A stretch of 64,000 nt of DNA, from positions 33,579 through 97,578 of the forward strand of contig NZ_FNYY01000018.1 in NCBI RefSeq assembly GCF_900109145.1, written 5' to 3'. How positions within the stretch are numbered: position 1 is the first letter of the stretch; each line of letters opens with the position of its first letter. This document shows, piece by piece, positions 50,469 through 58,510 of this stretch. The notes under the pieces were generated by a model. It did no database searches, was not told where the DNA came from, and worked only from the letters and a program-made list of their open reading frames with translations. The DNA comes from Marinovum algicola (GTDB lineage Bacteria > Pseudomonadota > Alphaproteobacteria > Rhodobacterales > Rhodobacteraceae). A program made the translations under genes and the position numbers.

Positions 50469-51098
50469 ATGCCACTCGACGCCACCCAAATCCCCGATTG
50501 GACCATCAAGGGGGAGCTGATCCTGAACTGCAACTGCACGGTGTTCTGTCCCTGCGTTGTCAGCCTGGGCAAGCACCCGCCCACCGAAGGCTATTGCCAG
50601 GCCTGGGTCGGCATCCGGATCGACGACGGCGCCTATGGCGATGAGACGCTGTCGGGCCTCAACGTCGGGCTGATCATGGACATCCCCGGCAACATGGGCC
50701 GCGGCAACTGGAAGGCCGCCGCCTATATCGACGAAAATGCCAGCGAGGCGGCCTATGACGCGCTGGTCGCCATCTTCTCGGGCGCGGCGCGGGGCACCAC
50801 CGGGCTTTTCGGCATGCTGGTCAGCGAATTCCTCGGCGCCGAGCGCGCACCGGTGAGCTTCGAGACCGAGGGCAACGCCCGCCGGTTGATGGTCGGCAAG
50901 AAGATCCAGGGCGAAGTGGTGCCGGTGACCAACGCCCAGGGCAAGGAAACCGTGATCACCAACACCGATTACTGGATGGGCCCCGACATCACCGTCGCCA
51001 CCGCCACCAAGAGCCGGGTACGCGCCCACGGCCGGGTCTGGGATTTCGACGGTCGCTCGGCCGAGATCTGCCAGATCGACTGGCACGGACCACGTTAA
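50469..51098 (+). CDS. DUF1326-domain protein
   Basis: 209 residues, soluble. The family signature is near the N-terminus: WTIKGELILNCNCTVFCPC (8-26, with CNC and CPC cysteine pairs). A beta-rich body follows with DETLSGLNVGLIMDIPGN, then RVRAHGRVWDFDGRSAEIC. The closely spaced cysteines could bind metal or undergo redox. It is 9 bp after the DUF2182 gene and 16 bp before the acyl-CoA ligase gene. Role in DMSP metabolism is unknown; the conserved pairing suggests a joint membrane-cytosol function. Confidence 0.82.
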   Translation: MPLDATQIPDWTIKGELILNCNCTVFCPCVVSLGKHPPTEGYCQAWVGIRIDDGAYGDETLSGLNVGLIMDIPGNMGRGNWKAAAYIDENASEAAYDALVAIFSGAARGTTGLFGMLVSEFLGAERAPVSFETEGNARRLMVGKKIQGEVVPVTNAQGKETVITNTDYWMGPDITVATATKSRVRAHGRVWDFDGRSAEICQIDWHGPR

Positions 51099-51114
51099 CG
51101 CCGGGAGGCAGGGG

Positions 51115-52716
51115 ATGCAGGAGCATTTCGACGCTTTCGCACCGGGGGCGGCCAATCATGTGCCGCTCTCGCCGGTGTCTTTCCTGAAACGCGCCGCTGT
51201 TGTCCACCCGGATCACGTCGCGACGGTGCAGGGCGATGTGCGCCGCACCTGGGGCGAGGTTCACGACCGCGTGCGCCGCTTTGCCGGCGGGCTGACGGCC
51301 CGGGGCATCGGGGTCGGCGACACAGTCACGGTGATCGCGCCCAACCTGCCGGAACTGTTCGAGGCGCATTTCGCGGTGCCGATGGCCGGGGCAGTGCTGT
51401 CGGCGCTGAACACCCGGCTCGAAGCCGAGACCATCGGCTATATCCTCGACCATTCCGACAGCCGGCTGATTCTTGCTTCGACCGACATGCTCGGGCTGGT
51501 GCGGGATGCGCTAGCGCTGGCGGAAAACCGGCCTGAGGTCATCGAGATCCCGCTGCCCGGGGGCGCAGCGCAGAGCGCCACCACGTTTGACGATTTCCTC
51601 GCCGCGCCGTTCGAAGGCGACGGGCTGCCGGCCGACGAATGGCAGGCGATGGCGCTGAATTACACCTCGGGCACCTCCGGCCGGCCCAAGGGTGTGATCT
51701 ATCATCATCGCGGTGCCTATCTGATGGCGATGGGCACGGTGGCGGCCTGGGCCATGCCGCAACAGCCGGTCTACATGTCGGTGGTGCCGATGTTTCATTG
51801 CAACGGCTGGGGCCATCCCTGGATGGTCGCGATCATGGGCGGCACCATGGTGTTTCCGAAATCCTACGCCCCCGAAGATCTCTTTGCCGCGATCCAGACC
51901 AATGGCGTGACGCATTTCGGGGCCGCGCCGGTGATCCTGCAAATGCTGGCCGAGAGCCCCGACGCGCCGCGCTTCGACCCGCCGCTCAACGTCATGACCG
52001 CCGGCGCGCCGCCGCCGCCTGCCATCCTCGAACGGATGGCCGCTCTGGGGGCCGAGGTGATGCATGTCTATGGGCTGACCGAAACCTACGGCCATATCTC
52101 GCAATGCCTGCCGCAACCGGGATGGGCCGGGCTGGACGCCGGCACCCAGGCCAGCCATCGCGCCCGGCAGGGCGTGGCGCTGCCCATGGTCGAAGGTGTC
52201 GCGGTGATCGACCGCCAGACCGGTCGGCCGGTGCCTGCCGATGGCGAGACGCAAGGAGAAATCGCGATCCGCGCCAATACGGTGATGAAGGGCTATTACA
52301 AGAACCCGCAGGCCACCGCCGAAGCGATGCAGGACGGCTGGTTCTGGTCGGGCGATGGCGCGGTGGTGTTCGACGACGGCTACATCCAGATCCGCGACCG
52401 GCTCAAGGATGTCATCATTTCCGGCGGCGAGAATGTCTCTTCCGTCGAGGTCGAGGCGGTGCTCTATCGCCACCCCGACATCCAGACCGCCGCCGTGGTC
52501 GCCCGGCCCCATCCGAAATGGGGCGAGGCGCCCTGCGCCTTTGTCGAGCTGCGCGCCGGATCGCAGGCCGACGAGGCCAGTATCATCGCCTTCTGTCGCG
52601 AGCATCTGGCCGGGTTCAAGACGCCGAAATCGGTGATCTTCGAGCCGATCCCCAAGACATCGACCGGCAAGGTCCAGAAATTTCAACTGCGCAACCGCAT
52701 CAAGGAGCTTGGCTGA
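51115..52716 (+). CDS. Acyl-CoA synthetase (AMP-binding), candidate MMPA- or acrylate-CoA ligase
   Basis: 533 residues. ANL-superfamily motifs are complete: P-loop LNYTSGTSGRPKGVIYHH (about 178-195), VYGLTETYGH, GDGAVVFDDGYIQIRDRLKD and the catalytic lysine in PKTSTGKVQKF (about 524). It resembles plant-type short/medium acyl-activating enzymes more than the roseobacter DmdB I know of. Because its stop overlaps the dmdA start, it probably activates a DMSP-derived acid (methylmercaptopropionate, acrylate or 3-hydroxypropionate). The substrate is inferred from context only. Confidence 0.85.
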   Translation: MQEHFDAFAPGAANHVPLSPVSFLKRAAVVHPDHVATVQGDVRRTWGEVHDRVRRFAGGLTARGIGVGDTVTVIAPNLPELFEAHFAVPMAGAVLSALNTRLEAETIGYILDHSDSRLILASTDMLGLVRDALALAENRPEVIEIPLPGGAAQSATTFDDFLAAPFEGDGLPADEWQAMALNYTSGTSGRPKGVIYHHRGAYLMAMGTVAAWAMPQQPVYMSVVPMFHCNGWGHPWMVAIMGGTMVFPKSYAPEDLFAAIQTNGVTHFGAAPVILQMLAESPDAPRFDPPLNVMTAGAPPPPAILERMAALGAEVMHVYGLTETYGHISQCLPQPGWAGLDAGTQASHRARQGVALPMVEGVAVIDRQTGRPVPADGETQGEIAIRANTVMKGYYKNPQATAEAMQDGWFWSGDGAVVFDDGYIQIRDRLKDVIISGGENVSSVEVEAVLYRHPDIQTAAVVARPHPKWGEAPCAFVELRAGSQADEASIIAFCREHLAGFKTPKSVIFEPIPKTSTGKVQKFQLRNRIKELG

Positions 52717-53822
52717 TGGCGCTGATTTCCCCTTCCCGTCGTCTTCGCCGCACGCCGTTTTCCGAAGGCGTCGAGGCCGCCGGCGTCAAGGCTTATACGG
52801 TCTACAACCACATGCTGCTGCCGACCGTCTTCCGCTCGATGCAGGAGGATTACCGGCATCTGAAAGAGGCGGTGCAGGTCTGGGACGTGGCCTGTGAACG
52901 GCAGGTCGAGCTGCGCGGCCCCGACGCCAGCCGGCTGATGCAATTGCTCACTCCACGCGACCTGCGCTCGATGCTGCCGGGGCAATGCTACTACGTGCCC
53001 ATCGTCGACGAGACCGGCGGCATGCTGAACGACCCGGTGGCGGTGAAGCTGGCCGAGGACCGCTGGTGGATTTCGATCGCCGACAGTGATCTGCTCTACT
53101 GGGTCAAGGGGCTGGCCTATGGCTACCGGCTCGATGTTCTGGTGGATGAGCCCGATGTCTCGCCGCTGGCGGTGCAGGGGCCGAAGTCGGATGATCTGAT
53201 GGCGGCGGTGTTCGGCGACACCGTGCGCGACATCCGCTTTTTCCGCTACAAGGTGCTTGATTTCCAGGGCCGCGATCTGGTGGTCGCGCGCTCGGGCTAT
53301 TCCAAGCAGGGCGGGTTCGAGATCTACGTCGAAGGCTCCGACATCGGCATGCCGCTATGGCATGCGCTGATGGAGGCCGGCAGGTCGCTGGATGTGCACG
53401 CCGGCTGCCCCAACGGGATCGAGCGTGTCGAGGGCGGGCTGTTGTCTTACGGCAATGACATGACCGACGACAACACGCCGCATGAATGCGGGTTGGGCAA
53501 GTTCTGCAACACCCAGACGGCAATTGGCTGTATCGGCCGTGACGCCCTGCTTCGGGTGGCGGTGGAAGGGCCCGTCAAGCAGATCCGGCCGATCGCCATG
53601 GGTGGCGATCCGCTGCCCGGCGGCTGTGACAGGTTCTGGCCGATCCGGGCGGGAGACAAGATCGTGGGCCGCGTGTCCTCGGCTGCCTGGTCACCGGATT
53701 TCGACACCAACGTGGCCATCGGCATGATCCGCATGACCCATTGGGACCCCGGCACCGAAGTGACGGTCGAGGCCCCGGACGGTACGCGCCCGGCGACCGT
53801 CAAAGACAATTTCTGGATTTAA
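52716..53822 (+). CDS. dmdA: Dimethylsulfoniopropionate (DMSP) demethylase
   Basis: 368 residues, a GcvT-fold, tetrahydrofolate-dependent enzyme that demethylates DMSP to methylmercaptopropionate. The sequence follows the DmdA family closely: ISPSRRLRRTPFSEGVE, VKAYTVYNHMLLPTVF, EAVQVWDVACERQVEL, LTPRDLRSMLPGQCYY, GGMLNDPVAVKLAEDRWW-type segment, LLSYGNDMTDDNTPHECG and VSSAAWSPDF. This set distinguishes it from generic aminomethyltransferases. Start overlaps the ligase stop (TGATG). acuI follows after 11 bp, the arrangement seen in Ruegeria. Confidence 0.97.
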   Translation: MALISPSRRLRRTPFSEGVEAAGVKAYTVYNHMLLPTVFRSMQEDYRHLKEAVQVWDVACERQVELRGPDASRLMQLLTPRDLRSMLPGQCYYVPIVDETGGMLNDPVAVKLAEDRWWISIADSDLLYWVKGLAYGYRLDVLVDEPDVSPLAVQGPKSDDLMAAVFGDTVRDIRFFRYKVLDFQGRDLVVARSGYSKQGGFEIYVEGSDIGMPLWHALMEAGRSLDVHAGCPNGIERVEGGLLSYGNDMTDDNTPHECGLGKFCNTQTAIGCIGRDALLRVAVEGPVKQIRPIAMGGDPLPGGCDRFWPIRAGDKIVGRVSSAAWSPDFDTNVAIGMIRMTHWDPGTEVTVEAPDGTRPATVKDNFWI

Positions 53823-53833
53823 GGAGAGACCAC

Positions 53834-54820
53834 ATGTTCAAGGCACTGCTTGTCGAAAAGAACGACGAGGGCAAGACATCCGCCAGCGTGGCGCAGGTCA
53901 GCGAAGACCAGCTGCCCGAGGGCGACGTGACCGTGGCGGTGGAATATTCGACGGTGAACTACAAGGACGGGCTCTGCATCGGGCCGGGCGGCGGGCTGGT
54001 GCGCAACTATCCGCATGTGCCCGGCATCGACTTCGCCGGCACGGTCGAGAGCTCTGACGACGCCCGTTACAAGCCCGGCGACAAGGTGGTGCTGACCGGC
54101 TGGCGCGTCGGCGAGAACCGCTGGGGCGGCTATGCCGAGAAGGCCCGGGTCAAGGCCGACATGCTGGTGCCGCTGCCCGAGGGTCTCGACACCCGTCAGG
54201 CGATGGCGGTGGGCACCGCCGGTCTGACCGCGATGCTGGCGGTGATGGCGCTGGAGGATCAGGGCCTCAAGGACGGGCCGGTGCTGGTCACCGGGGCCGC
54301 AGGCGGCGTCGGCTCGGTGGCGACGGCGCTGCTGGCCAAGCTGGGGCACGAGGTGGCGGCGGTCACCGGGCGGCCGGAACAGGAGGGCTATCTCAAGGGT
54401 CTCGGCGCCAGCCAGATCGTCGCCCGCGACGATCTGAGCGACGTGTCGAAAAAGCCGCTGGAAGCCGAACAATGGGGCGGCTGCGTCGACGCGGTGGCGG
54501 GTTCGATGCTGGGCCGGGTGCTCAAGCAGATGCAATACGGCTCTTCGGTCGCGGCCATCGGCCTGGCCGGCGGGGCGGCGATCGAAGGCGCGCTGATCAC
54601 CCCCTTCATCCTGCGGGGCGTCAACCTGCTGGGCATCGACAGCGTGATGCAGCCCTATGACAACCGGGTCCGCGCCTGGAAGCGCATCGCCCGGGATCTG
54701 CCGATGGACAAGCTCGAGGCCATGGTGCAGCCGGCGGTATTGTCGGATCTGCCGCAACTGGGGCGTGATATCCTCAAAGGACAGGTCAAGGGCCGAGTCG
54801 TCGTCGATGTGACGGGCTGA
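53834..54820 (+). CDS. acuI: NADPH-dependent acryloyl-CoA reductase
   Basis: 328 residues, zinc-free medium-chain reductase of the YhdH/AcuI type. Motifs: YSTVNYKDGLCIGPGGGLVR, PHVPGIDFAGTVE, VGTAGLTAMLAVMAL, and the NADPH loop VLVTGAAGGVGSVA (about 148-161). AcuI converts toxic acryloyl-CoA from DMSP cleavage or demethylation to propionyl-CoA. AAGGAGAG precedes the ATG. Co-transcription with dmdA is expected from the 11-bp spacing. A 131-bp gap follows before the SBP56 gene. Confidence 0.95.
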   Translation: MFKALLVEKNDEGKTSASVAQVSEDQLPEGDVTVAVEYSTVNYKDGLCIGPGGGLVRNYPHVPGIDFAGTVESSDDARYKPGDKVVLTGWRVGENRWGGYAEKARVKADMLVPLPEGLDTRQAMAVGTAGLTAMLAVMALEDQGLKDGPVLVTGAAGGVGSVATALLAKLGHEVAAVTGRPEQEGYLKGLGASQIVARDDLSDVSKKPLEAEQWGGCVDAVAGSMLGRVLKQMQYGSSVAAIGLAGGAAIEGALITPFILRGVNLLGIDSVMQPYDNRVRAWKRIARDLPMDKLEAMVQPAVLSDLPQLGRDILKGQVKGRVVVDVTG

Positions 54821-54951
54821 GCCGATGACCCTTCGGGCGGCAGGGAGGGTCGCCCGGATCGCAAGAGATTGCAGGGCGGCGGCACAAGCTGCCCGCAACA
54901 GGGGCCGAGCATTACGATCCACCACATCGTTTATTCAAGGGAGGAACTGTA

Positions 54952-56349
54952 ATGACTTTGAGACCGGATCCGACGTTTTACCCCTCGGCCAAGGCGGCGA
55001 TGCAGGGGCCTGTCGAAAAACTTGCCTTTACCCTATTGCTCAGCCCCGACGGCACGCAGCCCGATGGTCTTGCCGTTGTCGACGTGGACCCCGGGTCGGA
55101 CAGTTTCGGCGAAATCAAGCACAGCCTTTTCATGCCCAACAAGGGCGACGAATTTCACCATTTCGGCTGGAACGCCTGTTCCTCGGCGCTGTCGCCTTTG
55201 ACCGGCCATGCCTTTCTCGAACGGCGCTACCTGATCATTCCCGGCATCCGTTCGTCGCGGATCTACGTGATCGATGTGAAAGAGCCGTTGAAGGCCAAGA
55301 TCCACAAGATCATCGAGCCGGAAGAACTCTTCGAAAAGACCGGCTATTCCCGCCCGCACACCATCCATTGCGGCCCCGAGGGCATCTATGTCTCGACCCT
55401 TGGCGGCGGCGGCAAGGATGGCACCGATGGGCCTCCGGGCATCTTCATCATGGATTGCGAGACTTTCGAGATCCGCGGCCGCTATGAAATGGACCGGGGC
55501 GCGCAGGACAAACACTACGATTTCTGGTGGAATCTGCCGCGCGACTACATGGTCAGCTCGGAATGGGGCCTGCCGCCGCAGTTCGAGAATGGTATCGTGC
55601 CCGAAGACCTGCTGTCGAACAAATATGGTCACTCGATCCACTTCTGGGATCTGCGGGCGCGCAAATGCGTGCAGACCATTGACCTCGGCGAAAATCATCA
55701 GATGGCGCTGGAGATCCGCCCGGCGCATGATCCGGCCAAGCAATACGGGTTCTGTGGCGTGGTGGTGGACACCACCAATCTGCAAGGCGCGATCTTTACC
55801 TGGTGGCGCAACGAGGATGGCAGCTTTGACGCCAAGAAGACCGTCACCATCGATCCGCAACCGGCTGCAGCCGACGCGTTGCCCGAACTGCTCAAGGGGT
55901 TCGAGGCGGTGCCGCCACTGGTGACCGACATCGATCTGTCGCTGGATGACAAGTATCTCTATGTCTCCTGTTGGGGCACCGGCGAGATGCATCAGTACGA
56001 CGTCAGCGATCCGATGAACCCTGTGCTTGCCGGCAAGGTCGAGATCGGTGGCATCGTCAAGAAGACCAAGCATCCCAATGGCGCGGATTTCGGCTATGGG
56101 CCGCAGATGGTCGAGATCAGCCGCGACGGTAAACGGGTCTACTGGACCAACTCGCTTTATTCGACCTGGGATGACCAGTTCTATCCTGGCGATCGCGGCG
56201 CCGCGATGGTGATGGCCCGGAACGAAAACGGCAGTTTCGCGCTCGACCCGGATTTCTGGGTCACTTTCCCCGAGGGCTATCGCAGCCACCAGATCCGGCT
56301 CGAGGGCGGCGATTGCTCGACCGACAGCTTCTGCTACCCCTCGGCGTGA
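54952..56349 (+). CDS. mtoX: Selenium-binding protein 56 family, probable methanethiol oxidase
   Basis: 465 residues. The SBP56/SELENBP1 beta-propeller family is shown by EFHHFGWNACSSALS (the conserved cysteine of human Cys57 type), IPGIRSSRIYVIDV, GYSRPHTIHCGPEGIYVSTLG and the C-terminal RSHQIRLEGGDCSTD. Bacterial members (MtoX) oxidise methanethiol to formaldehyde, H2S and H2O2. Following dmdA-acuI, it would remove methanethiol made from DMSP. No signal peptide is visible, unlike the periplasmic Hyphomicrobium enzyme, and no SCO1 or MauG gene is adjacent. GGGAGG lies before the ATG. Confidence 0.85.
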   Translation: MTLRPDPTFYPSAKAAMQGPVEKLAFTLLLSPDGTQPDGLAVVDVDPGSDSFGEIKHSLFMPNKGDEFHHFGWNACSSALSPLTGHAFLERRYLIIPGIRSSRIYVIDVKEPLKAKIHKIIEPEELFEKTGYSRPHTIHCGPEGIYVSTLGGGGKDGTDGPPGIFIMDCETFEIRGRYEMDRGAQDKHYDFWWNLPRDYMVSSEWGLPPQFENGIVPEDLLSNKYGHSIHFWDLRARKCVQTIDLGENHQMALEIRPAHDPAKQYGFCGVVVDTTNLQGAIFTWWRNEDGSFDAKKTVTIDPQPAAADALPELLKGFEAVPPLVTDIDLSLDDKYLYVSCWGTGEMHQYDVSDPMNPVLAGKVEIGGIVKKTKHPNGADFGYGPQMVEISRDGKRVYWTNSLYSTWDDQFYPGDRGAAMVMARNENGSFALDPDFWVTFPEGYRSHQIRLEGGDCSTDSFCYPSA

Positions 56350-56363
56350 GCGGCGCCGCGCCC

Positions 56364-56429
56364 GTCCCGGGTTCGCCCCGGGACCTATTCGCTACGGCTG
56401 ACCAAGAGGCCCCGGATCAAGTCCGGGGC
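56364..56429. repeat. REP-like double hairpin, copy 2
   Basis: GTCCCGGG-5 nt-CCCGGGAC (56364-56384), a 24-nt spacer, then GCCCCGGA-5 nt-TCCGGGGC (56409-56429). Same design as the copies at 5822 and 60650. It fills the gap between the SBP56 gene and the next gene. Confidence 0.7.
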
Positions 56430-56440
56430 GGGCGGACGTC

Positions 56441-57097
56441 TTGAGCGGTGATGCCGGGCTCTGGTGGGCGGTCGTGGCCGTCGGCGTCTATCACGGGCTG
56501 AACCCCGGAATGGGCTGGCCGCTGGCGGTGTCTTCGGCGCTGATGGAGCGCCGGGCCACGGCCTTGCCACAGGCGCTGGCGGCGCTGGCGACCGGGCATT
56601 TCCTGTCGATGACGGCGATCCTGCTGCCGTTCTCGCTGATGGTGGCGCTGGTCGACTGGCAACGCGAGATCCGCATCCTGGCGGCGCTGATCGTCATCGC
56701 CATGGGGGCCTATCTGCTGGTCAACCGGCGGCACCCGCGCATTCTTTCGCGGGTGCCGCCATCGAAACTGGCGCTCTGGTCTTTCCTCGCCGCGCTGGCA
56801 CATGGCGCGGGGCTGATGCTGGTGCCGATGTATCTGGGGCTTTGCGCGGCCGATGGCCTCGACGCCGGGCACGCGGCGGCGACCGCGCTCATGGCGGCCA
56901 ATCTCGGCACCGCGCTGGCGGTCGCGGCGGTGCACACCCTGGCCATGGTGCTGGCCGGGGGAGCCCTGGCCTTGCTGGTCTACCTCTGGCTCGGGGTGCG
57001 GGTGGTCTCGAAGACCTGGTTCAACCTCGATCTGGTCTGGGCGGTGTCGCTGGTCGCGGTGGGGGGCATCGGGTTGGCGGGCGCCTGGCGCAGCTGA
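56441..57097 (+). CDS. Integral membrane protein with HGLNPxxGW motif
   Basis: 218 residues with about six membrane helices. The N-terminus has AVGVYHGLNPGMGWPLAVSSAL (about 12-33, key residues H, N-P-G-M-G-W); a second conserved turn is LAALAHGAGLMLVPMYLGLC. The histidine in each half recalls nickel/cobalt or cation transporters of the UreH/HupE type, but the family is not characterised to my knowledge. Start is a TTG; no ATG or GTG fits before the first helix. Same strand as and 91 bp after the SBP56 gene, separated by a REP-like repeat. Confidence 0.7.
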   Translation: MSGDAGLWWAVVAVGVYHGLNPGMGWPLAVSSALMERRATALPQALAALATGHFLSMTAILLPFSLMVALVDWQREIRILAALIVIAMGAYLLVNRRHPRILSRVPPSKLALWSFLAALAHGAGLMLVPMYLGLCAADGLDAGHAAATALMAANLGTALAVAAVHTLAMVLAGGALALLVYLWLGVRVVSKTWFNLDLVWAVSLVAVGGIGLAGAWRS

Positions 57098-57122
57098 GGC
57101 CGGGGCGCCCGAATGCCCGGCT

Positions 57123-57818
57123 TCAGGTCCGGGCTTTCTCGAAGGCGGCCCAGGCGGTCTCGAAGCGGGCGATATCGAAATCCGGGCGGCGCGCGGCGTC
57201 GAGCACGATCCTTTCGGTCACCATCAGCTGGGCGATCGCGGCCTCCAGCCCGGGCAGGACGTCTGGCGGGATCACCACCGCGCCGTGGCGGTCGGCGTGG
57301 ACGAGATCGCCGTCATTGATGGTCAGGCCGAACAGGGTGACCGCCGTGCCCACGTCACGGACATGAACAAAGGCGTGGCTCGGGCCGACCGAGCCCGCCA
57401 GAACCGGAAAGCCCGTCGGCAGGTCGCCGAGGTCGCGCATCACGCCATTGGTCAGCGCGCCACCCAAGCCAAAACCCTTGTGCACGGTGGCGTTGATCTC
57501 GCCCCAGAAGGCACCGGTGCAGGCCGGGAAATCGAGGTCTTCGACCACGGTGATGGCCGGGCGCGGGCCGCTGGCCATGTGGCGGTAATAATCCATGCGC
57601 CGGGCCCTGATCACCTCGGCCGGATCCTCGGCGGGCTGGTTGGCGGCGATCCTTGCGGTGCGGGCATAGCCCACCATGGCCGGGCTGTCCGGCGCCGAGG
57701 CCAGGATGGTGCCACGCGTGAAGGCATCGAATCCGCGTTGGCCCTGGGCCACTTCGATGGCGTTGCAGACGGTGGGGGTATCGACCTTGCACAGCAAAGT
57801 CAGGAGCGGGTCGTTCAT
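57123..57818 (-). CDS. RraA/HMG-aldolase-like protein
   Basis: 231 residues. The RraA fold motifs are GGALTNGVMRDLGDL (about 147-161, Arg-Asp of the active site) and VHADRHGAVVIPPDV (about 190-204, metal-binding Asp). Members include 4-hydroxy-4-methyl-2-oxoglutarate aldolase, oxaloacetate decarboxylase and the RNase E inhibitor RraA. In a catabolic operon, an aldolase or decarboxylase role is likelier. Its start overlaps the alpha/beta hydrolase stop (ATGA). Last gene of the minus-strand operon. Confidence 0.82.
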   Translation of the reverse strand: MNDPLLTLLCKVDTPTVCNAIEVAQGQRGFDAFTRGTILASAPDSPAMVGYARTARIAANQPAEDPAEVIRARRMDYYRHMASGPRPAITVVEDLDFPACTGAFWGEINATVHKGFGLGGALTNGVMRDLGDLPTGFPVLAGSVGPSHAFVHVRDVGTAVTLFGLTINDGDLVHADRHGAVVIPPDVLPGLEAAIAQLMVTERIVLDAARRPDFDIARFETAWAAFEKART

Positions 57819-58510
57819 GCGGCCTCCAGCCAGCGGCCAAGCGCTGCGTTGACGAACTCGGGGCGTTCGAGGGTGGGCAAATGGCCAGCCTGCTCGACAA
57901 TTTCGAGCCGCGCGCCGGGGATCAGATTGGCCATCAACTCGTGGCGATGAACCGGGCAGAGCGCATCCGCCCGGCCGCAGAGCACCAGCGCCGGCAGCCG
58001 CGCCGCGCGCAGGGTGTCGCATTGGTCGGGCCGGTCCATCAAGGCACGGGACTGGCGGGCAAAGACCTCGGGCCCGAGCGCCAGCGCCATCTCGAGGCAG
58101 AGGTCGAGAATGTCGGCCCGGCGCGGTCCGGGGGCGAGATAGTTGGGCTTCATCTCCTCGCGCATCACCTGTGCCAGTCGGCCCTGCGCCACGGCTTCGA
58201 GCTGTGGTCGGCGGCGGGCTTTGACCGCGTCGCTTTCGGCGCGCGGGTTGGTATCCAGCAGGGCGATCCGGTCAACCCGGTCGGGCGCCTGCCGCAGCAC
58301 CTCCATCGCCACGATTCCGCCCATCGACAGCCCCGCCAACGCAAAGCGCGGCGGCGCGCTGGCGAGGATTTGGGCGGCAAGCGCCGGCACGCTGTCCTGT
58401 GCAGCGATCGGTGCCAGATGAAGGCCGCGGTTGCCCGAAAACGCGGCGATCTGCGGCGCGAACAGCCGCGCGTCGCACATCATTCCGGGGATCAGGACAA
58501 GCGGGGTCAT
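57815..58510 (-). CDS. Alpha/beta hydrolase
   Basis: 231 residues. Nucleophile elbow AGLSMGGIVAMEVL (Ser near 73), acid in VLCGRADALCPV and catalytic His in EQAGHLPTLERP. No signal peptide, so cytosolic. In this operon it could hydrolyse a lactone, ester or C-C bond of the unknown substrate. Start at 58510 overlaps the MetE-like stop (ATGA), and the stop overlaps the RraA-like start. Confidence 0.88.
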   Translation of the reverse strand: MTPLVLIPGMMCDARLFAPQIAAFSGNRGLHLAPIAAQDSVPALAAQILASAPPRFALAGLSMGGIVAMEVLRQAPDRVDRIALLDTNPRAESDAVKARRRPQLEAVAQGRLAQVMREEMKPNYLAPGPRRADILDLCLEMALALGPEVFARQSRALMDRPDQCDTLRAARLPALVLCGRADALCPVHRHELMANLIPGARLEIVEQAGHLPTLERPEFVNAALGRWLEAA

